The notes under the pieces were generated by a model, which searched no databases, was not told the origin of the DNA, and saw nothing but the letters and a program-made list of their open reading frames with translations. Positions 11,165-23,252 of a stretch of DNA of 64,000 nt are shown piece by piece; position 1 is the stretch's first letter, and the number at the start of each line of letters is the position of its first letter. The DNA comes from Suillus spraguei (lineage: Eukaryota > Basidiomycota > Agaricomycetes > Boletales > Suillaceae). The position numbers were made by a program, and so were the translations under genes. The stretch is taken from positions 26,646 to 90,645 of the forward strand of contig JABCPU010000274.1 in assembly GCA_016800925.1 (NCBI GenBank), read 5' to 3'.

Positions 11165-12643
11165 ATGAATTCAAACGAGATGGAGTTTAGGGAGCTCGTC
11201 TCGAGAATGTTTGACGAGTATATCATCAACGAAATGCCCGCACACCTTCTCCAACTGCATCCCGACACAGGTCCAATCGAAACTATTGAGGTTGTCGACC
11301 GATTCTCCTTGCGCTCATATTACGAGACCACAGTCAATGAGATCAGCGAGGATGATGTCGTGCATAATGCTGATGAAGAATGGGAGGATGCAATCCTGAG
11401 GTTAATAAAGGAGAAGATCCGATATGCTATCTTGTCTCATCGATGGGTCAACGGAGACTTAGAGACATCGTTCCAATACATGCAGTCAAAGGTTGAAGTC
11501 AAGTCCTTTGATTGGCACGTGGGTGGGCTTGGGAAGTTGTACGCGTTCTGCCAAAAGGCACGTAATGACTTCAATTGCTCATTTGCTTGGTGCGATATGT
11601 GCTGCATAGACAAGACAAGCAGTTCAGAGCTTGACGAGGCCATCCGTTCTATGTTCCGATGGTATCGCAATTCACATATATGCATCACCTACCTCCAAGA
11701 GACAGATAGCATAGACGATCTCGCGAAGGATGAGTGGTTTAAAAGAGGTTGGACGCTTTTGGAACTCCTTGCACCATTCCGGATGAAGTTTTATGGAAAG
11801 TCGTGGGCAGCACTCAAGCCCCTTCACGAGTCGAAGAACGACAAATGCTTGGATAACATCTTACAAGAAATTTCGTGCGTTACGCGCATACCTGAGACGG
11901 ATCTTAGGGCATTCATCCCTGGGACTAACCGGGTACAAGAGAAGATGGTATGGGCATCCAGCAGACGGACGACGAAGGCGGAAGACATTGCTTATTCCTT
12001 GATTGGGATCTTCGATGTTAGTCTGATGGTTGCATATGGAGAAGGCAAACGAGCCTTCTATCGTCTAATGGAGGCCATCTTGCAGAGATGTGACCATTGG
12101 GAGATCTTCTCTTGGAAGGGATCCTCTTCTTCTTACAACGCCGCCCTTCCAGCTGATCCTAGCTGCTATGCTACAGTGGGGAACATGGGTAATTTTGATG
12201 CCGAAGAACAACTCAACAACGAGCGCTACATAATCGGGGATAGAAAGTTTTCTTTAACTAATCACGGACTCAAGATCAAAGTGCTTTTGGTCAGAGTCGA
12301 AAAAGTGCACGAAACAATAGTGGAAGGAACTCATGGCTCGAGGAAGAGACTCGTTTTCAGCCACGGAGCACTAGGTAATGTGGAATTAACTTGCATGCAT
12401 TCCAAGCACGAACCTCGTATGGAGTGGGCATTCGGCATCATCGACTTTTGGCAACAATACGAAGGCGGGGGCCGTGCCTTTCTTGATCCATGCAGGAAGT
12501 CACGCCCATACACAGCATTCCTGTTATCATATCACTCGAATGCATCTCCTGATGCTAGATGGAGGAAGGAGATGACGAAAGATGTTGTGCACATTTGGCC
12601 TCAGAGACACATGGCGGATTCACTTACCGTCTTGTACCTGTAG
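11165..12643 (+). CDS. HET-domain (heterokaryon incompatibility) protein 2
   Basis: A single open exon of 492 aa, paralogous along its whole length to the upstream HET gene. Motifs are YAILSHRWV (about residue 86), CSFAWCDMCCIDK (about 145), MFRWYRNSHICITYLQE, WFKRGWTLLELLAP (about 190), IAYSLIGIFDVSLMVAYGEG (about 275) and LTNHGLKIKV. The last residues (ASPDARWRKEMTKDVV, ending LYL) are also shared with copy 1. The linker between CIDK and GWTL is shorter than in copy 1. The start is the first ATG, directly after a good acceptor, so a non-coding first exon is likely. A role in allorecognition is inferred from the domain only. Confidence 0.9.
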   Translation: MNSNEMEFRELVSRMFDEYIINEMPAHLLQLHPDTGPIETIEVVDRFSLRSYYETTVNEISEDDVVHNADEEWEDAILRLIKEKIRYAILSHRWVNGDLETSFQYMQSKVEVKSFDWHVGGLGKLYAFCQKARNDFNCSFAWCDMCCIDKTSSSELDEAIRSMFRWYRNSHICITYLQETDSIDDLAKDEWFKRGWTLLELLAPFRMKFYGKSWAALKPLHESKNDKCLDNILQEISCVTRIPETDLRAFIPGTNRVQEKMVWASSRRTTKAEDIAYSLIGIFDVSLMVAYGEGKRAFYRLMEAILQRCDHWEIFSWKGSSSSYNAALPADPSCYATVGNMGNFDAEEQLNNERYIIGDRKFSLTNHGLKIKVLLVRVEKVHETIVEGTHGSRKRLVFSHGALGNVELTCMHSKHEPRMEWAFGIIDFWQQYEGGGRAFLDPCRKSRPYTAFLLSYHSNASPDARWRKEMTKDVVHIWPQRHMADSLTVLYL

Positions 12644-13208
12644 TACTTAGTAGTGGCGGAAACGTTAACCATTTATGGAAGTTATAGACGCTTAACTGAG
12701 CTGACCGGCGGTTGGTTCATCAGATCGGTTGTATATCGTATTCCCCACACTCGGCAGTAACTTAGTGTTGTACAGCATTTGAATCTTTTGATGCTGGTCT
12801 GTCACAGTGAGTGCGGCCATCACAGGTACTCAATACTCAGTACTCAAGTGTGGTTTTCTTACATCACACAGACGCGGGATTGAATGGCCTTCAGTGTATT
12901 GGAGTTCTATAGCTTACATGCAAGGCTTGCTTACTGCACACGCACTTGTTCGAGCAATTACCAGAGGTCGAGTATTGCCCTTCTGGTAGGTGACCTTGAC
13001 AATCCACTCATCACTAGTTGTTGATCAATCATGCTAACATAGCTCTTATGATACAGTGATATCAAACATCACCCCGTTTTGCCGATGTATTTCAATTGCG
13101 AGCTATACATATAAGAAACTCGCACGAACTTGCAGATTTCACAAACTCTTCTCTACTCCGCAGCTAGTCATGCAGAACCAGGTAATTAAGCAAACCTCTC
13201 GACGACAA
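12644..13208. other. intergenic, nothing recognised
   Basis: The 3' flank of HET gene 2 and the promoter of the DUF1399 gene. An in-frame ATG at 13170 lies 39 nt before the start chosen for the next gene. No other feature is seen. Confidence 0.35.
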
Positions 13209-15388
13209 ATGCCTTCGTTCGAAATCGGCTCACAGAGGACTCCAGGTCCACTCGTGTCAATTGCACAAGTGAAGGGGCACCTTCGCCTCCTCAGGGCGTT
13301 CCATAATCTGAGGGTTACAGTAGAAGAATGTAAGGACCGCAGGATTCCTGCCTTTGCAGCACAAATGGATAGAGACAGCCGGTGGATATGGTTTATTACC
13401 TTGGCCATTGATAGGTTCGTCGAGTCGCTTCCATTTGACGTACACATCATAATGCCTAGGCAAGATTTGAGCGATGGGTTGAGTCTCTGCGGTTCGTACC
13501 TCTTGAGAAGTTCATCGACAAACAGTTTCCACCTATCGACGTATGGATGGTTTGGCATGCTTATCTATTGAATCCATGGTAGGTTTTGCACTACCGAACC
13601 CCGCGGAATCAATGATTCGAAGCTCCATCCTCGGCAGTTGGTACGAAGAAGACTGTGAACGTCTCCTCATTCTTCAGCAGCTCCGTCTGTTCAATACGTT
13701 CGTCGTTGCTTCTGTCAGTCCTTATCCATAATTATTATCCTGGACACAAGTTGACTATGTGTAGATCAATGTTGGAAAGCTCGCAAAGAATCAGCCATCT
13801 GCCTCGCAGATTGCCACATGGCACAAACAAACGGGGTCATTTTTTGATCCATTTGATGCTATGGAGGAGTTGACTCATAAACAAATGGATTGTCCTCGGT
13901 GCCGGACACGTGTCTTTGTTCGTGAGTCGAGGATCCATTCATTGCTTCCAAGGCTAACGTATACTACAGCATTTGTGAATGATAACGGAACTGGGTACTC
14001 AGAGCAGCACTTCAGTGCTTTGTGTCCTCTCCCAGGATGCAGACTGAAGATCACAAAAGGGAATCTGGCCGTGGCAAAGTTCGTGCGAGATCTGACAGAG
14101 TCAGAGGATAAGAGCGAAAATTACATGGCGTTGAGTGGTACTATATTCAACATTTTTGCTATTGCTGATAAGCTCACAGCGGAAGTCTGTTCTTTGGCAA
14201 CGGAAAACGAGATCCTCGACGAGCGAAGGCAATTAAGGATCAACTAATCCAGTCATCACAGTTTTGTCGTAAGAGTCCTCGGTCTTCTGACCAGCGCATT
14301 GCTCGACTGGATTGGGAAAAAGAAATAAAGGAAAGCATCGGTTACTCCTGGCCACTGTTAAAAGACGCTATTGCGATAACCCTGAGAGACCAACCGGAGG
14401 CGACGTATGTGATCCCACACCGTGTTAGCATTAATTTCTCACCTTAATTAAGGAGAACCAAAATTTTGAGTGCATACGAAGACGATAGCCCATTCTCTAT
14501 CAATCTCATTTCTGCGGTGAGTTACAATATTTTCGCCTTTTCTATATCTAATATTTCCCGGCCAGGTGCTACGACAAGGAATATTTACCAAAAGGATTGA
14601 CGAATTGGGTTGGCTTAGACCTGGCACATTCAGGGAAGGTGATAAGTTGCAGCTCCTGGAGCATGCTCTGCTCCGTTACCATTGGTAAGGATATATCTAT
14701 TGTAAAATTTCAATGGTGACTGATTTGTACCGTAGCTTCCTCGATTTAGCAGCAGCCTCACCGAATCTGATGTTTGTCCCTACTCTCGACATTGACCTAA
14801 TTTGGCACAGTCATCAGCTTATGGGGGGCAGGTATGGTGTTGATTGTGACATATACATTGGCCGTCGTGTTGACCAGTGAGTGAAGACTCTTTTAGTTCA
14901 TGGCTGAGATAACTTAATCTGTTTTGAAGTCCACTTGCCACAGAAGAAGCCATTCTTTCAGCAGCCCTTGATGATACATGTCGCGCATGGCAGGTAATTT
15001 GGGTCATGCTTTTAGTTGAGGATGTTTATTAATCAGGGCTCAGTCGCGGTTTCACGTCCCGTACATGCAGTGTGGCTGCCTTACGCCAGGCGAAAATCTA
15101 TTCGAGAGGCTTATTCGCATCCTCCGACAGTACACAGGAACTCGAACGCGTTTTCGAGCGTCCCTTCATCCTGAACATCTACCCGCCACGCATCCAAGCA
15201 TTCACAATGCTGTTCTTGACCCAGAGCGTAGAGCCTTTGGATCTTTTGGCAAACCGGCTCATCCGCAGCGAGACGAGAGAGACCTTGTCAAACTCTCTCG
15301 TCCATTGGGGGTTCGAAAGAAGCGTTCGAAGAAGACTGATCCAAGACTTCCTCCGCAGTTGGTGGGGGCTTTTTTTCTGAGAAGATGA
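13209..15388 (+). CDS. DUF1399 / glycine-rich-domain-like protein, 11 exons
   Basis: The function is not established; plant relatives (GRDP) have been linked to stress responses. Exons: 13209-13414, 13465-13578, 13638-13713, 13765-13921, 13970-14184, 14229-14404, 14453-14516, 14566-14684, 14736-14876, 14930-14993 and 15044-15388. They total 1677 nt and encode 558 aa without a break, with 44-59 bp introns. Family blocks are LRLLRAFHNLRVTVEECKD, PPIDVWMVWHAYLLNP, DCPRCRTRVFV with a second Cys pair (LCPLPGCRL), a C4-like metal site by inference, and FVPTLDIDLIWHSHQL, the hallmark of the domain. After this it has CRAWQSRFHVPYMQCGCLTP and a basic tail. The start could instead be the in-frame ATG at 13170. 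The many short introns need checking with RNA data. Confidence 0.85.
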
Positions 15389-15748
15389 TTGAGGAACCTG
15401 CACCTCTCAATCCTGCGCCTCCATACGTCGGCTATGGGTCGGACCTTCGTTTTATGCACGACATTTGATACCTACTTATGCCCTGAATTATTACTTCCTT
15501 AATTTATGTTGAGTTTTACATTGGGCTTGTTGTATGGTCGATTGGCTCTATTACGCACCCGAAACGCTCTGAGGCTCAGGCTGGTATTAGTGGAGGATCT
15601 TTTGGCGTCATTGAGCACTCACCTTTGGGTTCTAACATGTACAAACAAATCTGTTGCCTATTGCAGATGCGGACGTACGTACGAAGTCTAGTCGGTCTTG
15701 GCAGTTTCTATTGTTCGTTGCACTTGTAAACCTGCTGGGAGCTTCTCC
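15389..15748. other. short intergenic region before VPS41
   Basis: The downstream flank of the DUF1399 gene and the promoter of VPS41. No element is recognised. The VPS41 frame is open upstream to 15698, but the ATG at 15749 leads straight into family-like low-complexity sequence. Confidence 0.35.
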
Positions 15749-18700
15749 ATGGCTGTCTCAGCTCCTATGAATGGTCCAGAGCTTGACCCTTGGCAGGATA
15801 CTCGTCCTTTGTCTTCTGACGTCTCACCGAACGGATCCAACCCGTCCGCTGATGATTACCATCCCGATGACATGCCCTCGTCATTGAACGGGGCCCATCA
15901 TTCTACCAACGGAAATACGAAGGCCGAATTGCAACATATGAACTCATATGACGACGACAAGAATGCCTCAGACACGGGAGACGTGGACTCGGAGAACGCA
16001 GCGCATGAGTCTGAAAGCGGCGAGGACGAGTCTGAAAGCGGAGATGAAGACGACGATGAAGAAGGGGAGGACGACGAAGGGGAAGGGGAAGATGAGGAAG
16101 ACGAAGGTGAAGATGACTATGAAGACGAAGAGGACGATGAACCGACTCTAAAATATGAGCGTATGAGCGGGGCCATTAACGACCTTCTCAAGAAGGACTC
16201 GGCTTCTGCTCTTGCGGTCTCAAATAATCTTCTGGTAAAGATTCCACTTTAACGCGAGTGGGAGAGGAATAACTCCGAATTATCTAGGCACTTGGAACGC
16301 ACAATGGTATTGTTCACATAATCGATTTAACGGGTAAACGCATCAAGTCCTACAAACCTCATCAAGCTTCAGTGAGTGATACAGAGTTTGACAGTACTGC
16401 AGACTTCGTGGCGACTGCCTCCATCGATGGTAGGGGGTAGGTTCTGGTCCGGCCATAAAACTCTAATAACTTTACAATTAGGACAGGTCGTTATTCAATC
16501 CCTCTCAACTCATGAGTCATACATGTTCGACATGAAGCGACCAATCCGGACTGTAGCACTAGAACCTAATTTTGCGAAGAAAAGTACTCGATCGTTTGTG
16601 TGCGGAGGTATGGCCGGGACACTGATACTGAGAGAAAAGGGCTGGCTGGGACATAAGGAAACGGTCCTTCATTCTGGCGAAGGTCCAGTGTGGCATGTAC
16701 GATGGCGGGAACGCCTAATCGCATGGGCGAATGACTTGGTGGGTTCACATTGAAATATCTCGGCCATATTTACATTGTACATGAGCAGGGCGTCAAGATC
16801 TATGATACCCAGTCCCAGATGCGCATCACATTCATCGAACGCCCAGCTGATAGTCCTCGCGCGGACCTTTTCAAGTGCACTTTACATTGGCAAGATGATA
16901 CGACTCTCTTGATAGGATGGGCGGACTGCATAAAGATCGCGCGCATCCGAGAACGCCCTCATACTACAACCGCATCAAGCAGTTCTAATCAACCTCCTTT
17001 CATTGTTGAGATCACTGCCGCATTCCAGCTTGACTGCATGATCTCAGGGATTGTATCAAACTCACCCTCGATGCCAAGGTCTCAGGACGGATTCTCTATG
17101 CAGAACGATACGCCGTCATCATTTTTGATATTGGCCTACCAAGCGCCAGACACATACGGTGACGAAATGACGGAAGATCGTGCAAGACAAGCTCGTAAAA
17201 CAGCTGAGCGTCCTGAACTACGGATAATCTCTCACACAGGTGAAGAGCTATCGGCCGATGCTCTTGGCGTCACGAATTATCAAGCATGGAATTGCAATGA
17301 CTATGTGATGGCGGAGGTCGATGGGTCGAATTTGCCAGGGAAACCAGGGAGATGCCACATCGTAATTAGCCCTAAAGATGTTGTCATCGTACGGCCCAGG
17401 GACAGGAAGGACCACATCTTGTGGCTCGTAGATCATCAACGGTATGACGAAGCTCTTGAAGAAGTAGAGAAACTTGACGAGGACGAATGCTCTGCGGATG
17501 ACGATCAGCCTGAGATCAGTCCTATTGCTATAGGAGAGCGATATATCAGACATTTGGTGGCTGAAGGTAAAATCACATTTGACACCGTTTCTGCAAATAT
17601 CAACTCAAAATGTTGTCAGGTAACTTTGCTAAGGCTGCAAGCCTTTGCCCGACGGTCTGTAGTACAGACGTCGAACGCTGGGAAAATTGGATTTTTGTTT
17701 TTGCTCAAAGTCAACAACTGCAGGTGCGCTGACTCCGTAATGCCATATGTACGCAGCTTAGCTTCTTTCGCAGTCAATCATTCCTCATGTCCCAACGGAG
17801 GCACCTCAACTTGGTCACCTGGTCTATGAGATGATTCTTGCGCACTTCCTTGTGCATGATAGGCAGGTATATCATGTGCATGTCCTGGACGTAATTAGCA
17901 CTGATTTGCTGTATAGTCTCTATTGCGCACTATCAAGGAATGGCCAAAGTCAATTTATGATATATCTACCGTCATTGTTGCGGTGCAAGCACAACTTGAT
18001 CGATCGCCATCGTCATCATCCTCAAGAAGCTTACCCGCACCAGACGCTGTGGTTCTCATGGAATGTTTAGCTGAGCTGTTTGTGTAATCCATGGAGTTAT
18101 TTGATTCTCGCTGACCTCGATTGCAGTTATACTGCTAATCGACAATACGGAAAAGCTCTCCCGTTTTTCCTCCGCCTCAGACGACAGAATGTGTTTGAAC
18201 TCATCCGGGAGCATAATCTATTCACCGATGTGAAAGATCAAGTGCTTTTGTTGATTGAGTTTGATCAAGAACTCCTTGAAAGGCGGAAACAACTTGAAGA
18301 AGGCACAGAAGCTGAAGCAAGTTCCAGCGAAGCAATCGCTCTACTAGTGGATCACATCCATTCTATACCTGTGCGGTCATGTTCTCTCCTGTCTTTTTAA
18401 GTTGACTGAACAGTTGAACAGATCGCTCGCGTGGTTCAGCAGCTTCGTGATCGCCCCTTCTATCTCTTCCTTTACCTAGATTCCTTGTTCAAAAAGGACT
18501 CTCAGCTTGGGTCCGAGTTCGCCGATCTTCAGGTAAGCCCACTAGTGGATACGAGTTTGAATGCCTGTTGTATTAATGTACATTTACAGGTTACACTATG
18601 CGCCGAATTTGCAACACACCGCCTGATTGATTACCTTCGGGCAAGCACTTCGTATAATCTTGAGGCGGTCAGTTATTTATCGAAGCTGATCACATTGTTA

Positions 18701-19620
18701 TCTGACATCCTTCAGGCGTACAACGAGTGCAAAAACAGGGATCTTGTCAGCGAGATGGTGTTTTTACTTGGTCGCATGGGCAACAACAAGAAGGCGTTAA
18801 CTCTCATTATCGAGCGCCTAGGCGATGTGCATATGGTACGTGACTGGGCCGATGAAGGCTCGCAAAGAGTAACGTTCGGTAAATATAGGCTATCGAGTTT
18901 GCTAAAGAACAAAGTGATGACGACCTTTGGGAAGACCTTCTCAAATATTCTGAAACACGTCCAAGTAAGCGATTGATGAAACCTAATTTTTGCATGGTCC
19001 TCACTCCCTGTAGCTTTCATCCGTGGTCTACTGGAAAATGTCGGAGCTGAAATCGATCCTATCCGTTTGATTCGTCGAATCAAGAACGGGTTGGAAATCC
19101 CTGGCCTCAAGGAAGCATTGATCAAGATCCTTCATGACTTTCATCTTCAAATCTCCCTTCTGGAGGGATGTCAAACGATTCTCAATGGTGACAGCTCCGA
19201 CCTTGCCAAAACGCGCTCAAAGGGTCAGAATAGCGGGTTCTTCATGAAATGTGCGAAAACTTATTGTTGTACTCTTGCGTCATTTGATAAACTCGACGCC
19301 TATTCTAGCAAGAACAATTTGCGTGCTGTGTACGCAACCCCTACAACGATCACCACAAGACCTTCTTTTGCTATTCTTGTGTCATCACGTAGTTCATGCC
19401 AACTGTGTAGATGGCATGGCAGATATCTACAACCACGAAGAGCCCAGTGAAAGCATAAGTATACTCGCCAGCGGAGTCAGCGCTAAGATTGCTTTGTAAG
19501 TTCCACATGTCCGCATTTTTCTGGTTTCTCACTTTGTTCGGTAGTGCCTCTGTAGTGCGGGCTAGAATTCATCAGGGTTGTCCTGTTTGTCACCGGAGGA
19601 GTGAAGGGAATCTGATGTAA
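15749..19620 (+). CDS. vps41: vacuolar sorting protein 41 (HOPS subunit)
   Basis: A subunit of the HOPS tether that binds the Rab Ypt7 and fuses vesicles with the vacuole. The gene has about 15 exons and encodes about 1,030 aa. The N-terminal 140 residues end in a long acidic Glu/Asp tract (about 16015-16140), followed by the WD40-like beta-propeller (LGTHNGIVHIIDLTGK, CGGMAGTLILREKGWLG, GVKIYDTQ). Then come the clathrin-heavy-chain-repeat region (LVDHQRYDEALEEVEKL, IIERLGDVHM, FIRGLLENVGAEIDPIRL) and a C-terminal RING-like finger (TICVLCTQPL, FLCHHVVHANCVDG, HQGCPVCHRR). Introns are about 46-62 bp GT-AG and keep phase throughout. The gene is intact. A fragment of it recurs at 27256-27335 in the WD40 array. 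Confidence 0.93.
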
Positions 19621-20694
19621 CTACACGTTTCGTCCCTTCTTTGCATGATTTACCGTATACCTTGTATTCACGCAATGATCAGTCCTGAATATCATTTCAC
19701 TTACAGATTCACGTCGAGCGTGTTCAACTGCCGGTGGAAGTGCTACATCTCCAAATTGCATTTTCGACATGCAGGCATGTTGTCAGTACTTTTGATCAAG
19801 AACAAAGCAAAGCAGCTTAGACTGCCTGATCCTAGAATTGGCTCTGCATGAGGTCTGAAACTGGGCTACTTTCATCTCATTACTACTACTCGACTGCTCT
19901 TATGCATTTTCTCGCCTGTTACAAATTATCTCGGTTGTCACTATATGTTGTATCAACTTTTCTCACTGAATTCATGCCATCAATGTCTGATTGGCTGATG
20001 CTGCTGTTCAGGCCCACAGATGATATTGTACCGTTCTCACCTTGTATATGATTCTCTGGCAACTGCACACTGGACGCCGTGTGCTAGTAAGTAATGTCGA
20101 TGAGCACTAGCTCGAGTATAGGTTGCGTTTCCACTGACAAACTTCCAATCTCCTACAACCAGATGTAGTGTGTCGATGTTGTAATCCTGAATTTGTGTGG
20201 ATGATTAGCATCTGAAGTGACGTCATGAATTACAAGTCAAAGGGAAACCGAGTAAATATATGTTCTATGTCTTGTTGCCCATCGTGGGTAGGAAATCGAA
20301 AACAGACCGACGCTTTAGTATAGGCCATAGCCGAAGCAAAGAGCAACAGATGTGTGACAAATAGAAGGATCGAGGATGCAATGCATAGCTGCTATGCAGA
20401 AGGGTCGTATAAAGTATATGCAAGGCGACGCCTTAGGCCAATAGCTCACATTCAGGAATCCATCGCTCCTCAAGTTCTTCTCAGTTAAAGCGTTAACTTC
20501 TCGGTAAAACCAAAGTCTCGTCTGGACTTCCACACCGATGTACTAATGATTTCTTTTACTAGACGGCCCATTTTCAAACCGCTGTCAACGTCAGTCATAG
20601 AGCGCACAGATACCAGGAGACCCACATTCGCATCTACGAACACACATCAAGAAATACCACTCCATACTTGACAGTCTCGCTCGCGGAGATAGGC
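19621..20694. other. VPS41 3' flank and upstream region of WD40 copy 1
   Basis: No gene. A segment near 20036-20080 (caccttgtatatgattctct) recurs with changes at about 31848-31895, and the stretch 20315-20690 is related to the upstream regions of WD40 copies 2-4. The duplicated block therefore starts in the VPS41 3' flank. Confidence 0.5.
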
Positions 20695-21485
20695 ATGACT
20701 TCCGCATCAACAATGCAGACGCCACAAAATCAATTCTGACATCGTCAATGACTTTGAGTGGTCACAGATGTAATATTCAATCCATGTCCTACTTGCCAGA
20801 TGGCCAGCGAATGATTGGCGGATCCTGGGATAAGACCACTCGACAATGGGATGTGAAGGTGGGAAAGGAGATCAAGGAAGCGCAGGGTATTTGCGAGGGG
20901 AAGGTATATGCGGTGGCGGTATCAAGGGATGGTCGATGGGTTGTCACCGGTGGTGGAGATTACGATTGCGGGGAGCTGAAAGTCTGCGAGGCTGAGATAG
21001 GAATTATTAAAACATTTGCAGGTCACTCAAAGATCAGCTGCATTGATATCTCTGCAGACAGCATGCTGCCGGTGAGTAGGTCAAAAGACGGTACAGCGCG
21101 AATACGGAACTTAGAGACTAGCAACTCGAAACTTGTAGCCGGTCCGTTCGGGGGCGTTGGTTGGGTGAGCGCAGTTCGGTCCTCCACTGATTCAAAGAAG
21201 CTCGCAGTGAAGTTAGATACGGGGGACTGCCTTAAGGTAGGTTCAACCACAGAAATCGGTTGTGAGGATAGGAAAACCTCGAGTGTCGCATTTGCGCCAG
21301 TATTTTGGACAAACAAGAACAAAACCATCATACCCGAGACTAGTGTTGTAGCCCACAACACTAGTCTTGAGTTCATCGATGGAGAGAAAACCAATGTTTG
21401 CGCAACGTTCAGATCGATACGAACCCATGTTCAGATCATGATCTGTTCGAACTTGATCATCGCATCCTCTCTGGCAGCTATTTGA
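20695..21485 (+). pseudogene. WD40 array copy 1, truncated and frameshifted
   Basis: Related to the intact gene at 24290-26314. The ATG at 20695 is followed by a one-base deletion near 20708 relative to the other copies, so the start frame meets a TGA at once. The main reading frame then runs 20748-21485 with TLSGHRCNIQSMSYLPDGQR, GGSWDKTTRQWDVKVGKEI and a decayed GLKTARIW-type blade. Homology ends after FWTNKNKTII, where a 29-nt perfect hairpin sequence (21338-21366) is inserted, and the second half of the propeller and the 3' exons are missing. It is the copy nearest VPS41 and the most decayed. Confidence 0.8.
21338..21366. repeat. perfect 12-bp inverted repeat inside WD40 copy 1
   Basis: The arms gactagtgttgt and acaacactagtc are exact reverse complements around the loop agccc. 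The other WD40 copies lack this block, which splits the conserved AAFEF region, so it is an insertion in copy 1. Confidence 0.85.
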
Positions 21486-22203
21486 ACACGAAATTATTAT
21501 GATCGTGACGGAGTTTCAATACAAAATGTGTCGACTTGTGCTGGTGTACCACCATTTACTTTTCATGATTGATTCCTTATAGTCACCCAACTCAGATGCT
21601 CAGCACACTTGTGACTCAAGTACTCAGGTCTAGCAACCCTGGTCATTAGCGATCAGACAGCTTTTCTCGTCATGTCAGGATGATCCGATTGATTCCGGGC
21701 ACCTTGGCAGTAAATTTCTCCAACTAAAACGGACACTGTTCAAGTTGCAGCAAGAAGCTTTGAAGGGCATTCCCGCCAACTTGAATTTTTAGATGCCATT
21801 CGAGCCAATCCTCATGAATCCCTTCACATCCTGACTTTTACTGTTGCAGGACGTTGTCTTCTGAACAACACAGCGCTGATTCCAGTATTGATGGTAAAGT
21901 TCTCTGCATATTGGGGCTCTATTTTGAGGAAGAAGGTTTGACGTCGGACCCAGATACAATACATTTGTGATCAAGTCGGAGCTATCTCAGGCTGCATAGC
22001 CCTGCAGCCTGAGGTCATCATTAGGTATTAGGTATTCCGCAAGAAGGTATGAGAACACGAACAACTTGGTGTCATCTCAGGCTGCGTCACATGTAAGTAT
22101 GGTCAGTTTTCAATTTGCGTTTACAGCTTGAACTTCAACCATCTCCTTGTCTGACTCTACGCCATATATCTGATGCTGGCATTATACTACTCCCCTCAGT
22201 TGA
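21486..22203. other. spacer with a second perfect hairpin
   Basis: No gene. Positions 21986-22013 form a perfect 11-bp inverted repeat (ctcaggctgca / tgcagcctgag) with loop tagccc. The left-arm sequence recurs alone near 22076. The remaining 3' exons of WD40 copy 1 are not visible here. Confidence 0.6.
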
Positions 22204-23252
22204 ATGATGAGTTGGAAGTTGCTAGTATCGGGTACTGTTATATTTATCATCATTCGAAAAGTCGTGGGTTCGGTATTGCATGGTACTGCCATTGTCTGCA
22301 CCATCTTCAGGCTCATTTACAGAGGCTGGATGCGTCACTTATGGTGGGAAGATGCATGGGCGGCACTTGCACTCATCGGAGACGGTATAACTTTCCCTGT
22401 ACGCTGCCTTGGACAGTAACTCAACCACATTCCCTCAGTTACTTGCTTGGCATGTATCTGGGTCAACAGTGTGCTAAGTTGTGAGTAGTACTCGACTTTG
22501 CATTCCAAGGGTAATAATATGTTCATGCCACTCCCAGCATGGATCCTCACAATTGTTTTTACTACTGTGCTATGGTACGCATCATAGCTCACTCGGTTAC
22601 TTTCTAACTGACTGGTTCAGGGCTGCACGCATGAGCATCATTTTCTCGATCATCCCCGTCGCCAACCACTCGGGGTCCAAGATTCACAAATGGGTTACGT
22701 CTCTCGTCGTAGTTTGCTTTGCGTGTATGTGGACCGCACTGCTCGTTCAGAAGATCATTATCTGCGAGTTTCACTCCTGCCGCACGGGCAAGTCGGTGGG
22801 GGTCTCGCTTTTGATCAGTTAGTACCTATATGTTTTCTTGGGGTGCTGTGTCCTCAAATCGTTGGCAATCCAGCGGACGTCATCTACCCTCGCTGTCGTG
22901 CCGCTTCATCTCTTGTAAACCATAGGCCATCCACGCAGCAGCATGATACTGGTTCAATTTGTATTTGGCGCATCGCTTCTGATTCCCGTCTTTACAATCC
23001 CTCACTCTGCATTCCTCCTCCTCGATATCTATAACACAAATACGCTCATGTTTGCGCACATCAAGGTAAGCATTCTCGCTGTCCTCGTACTGCTTTGCAA
23101 AATATGACCGAAACCAGGTCGCTTTCAGTCTCATCATCTGCAAACTCCTGGTGATCGTGGCCTTCTTATATCGCGTATATTTAAAGGATACACCAGCCAC
23201 TTGCATCCAATGGAGTCTTCACGAGTATCATCTTGATACCGATCGGCGGTAG
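22204..23252 (+). pseudogene. broken fungal multi-pass (7TM-like) membrane protein gene
   Basis: The conceptual exons give hydrophobic segments typical of an Agaricomycete integral membrane protein family of unknown function: LHGTAIVCTIFRL, WWEDAWAALALI, PAWILTIVFTTVLW, ARMSIIFSIIPVANHSGSKI, SLVVVCFACMWTALLVQKII, FVFGASLLIPVFTIPHSAFL and AFSLIICKLLVIVAFLYRV. Introns with GT-AG ends join most pieces (for example 22576-22620 and 23066-23118, approximate). Two lesions interrupt it: the reading changes frame after ITDVI near 22885, and a TAA follows VVPLHLL near 22917, where relatives have lysine. A processed transcript could only make a truncated product. It lies between WD40 copies 1 and 2 and is not part of the repeated unit. 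Confidence 0.6.

Noticed and set aside
15179..15459. Frames overlapping the last exon of the DUF1399 gene
   Set aside because: They are shadows of the exon 15044-15388, which joins upstream exons in phase.
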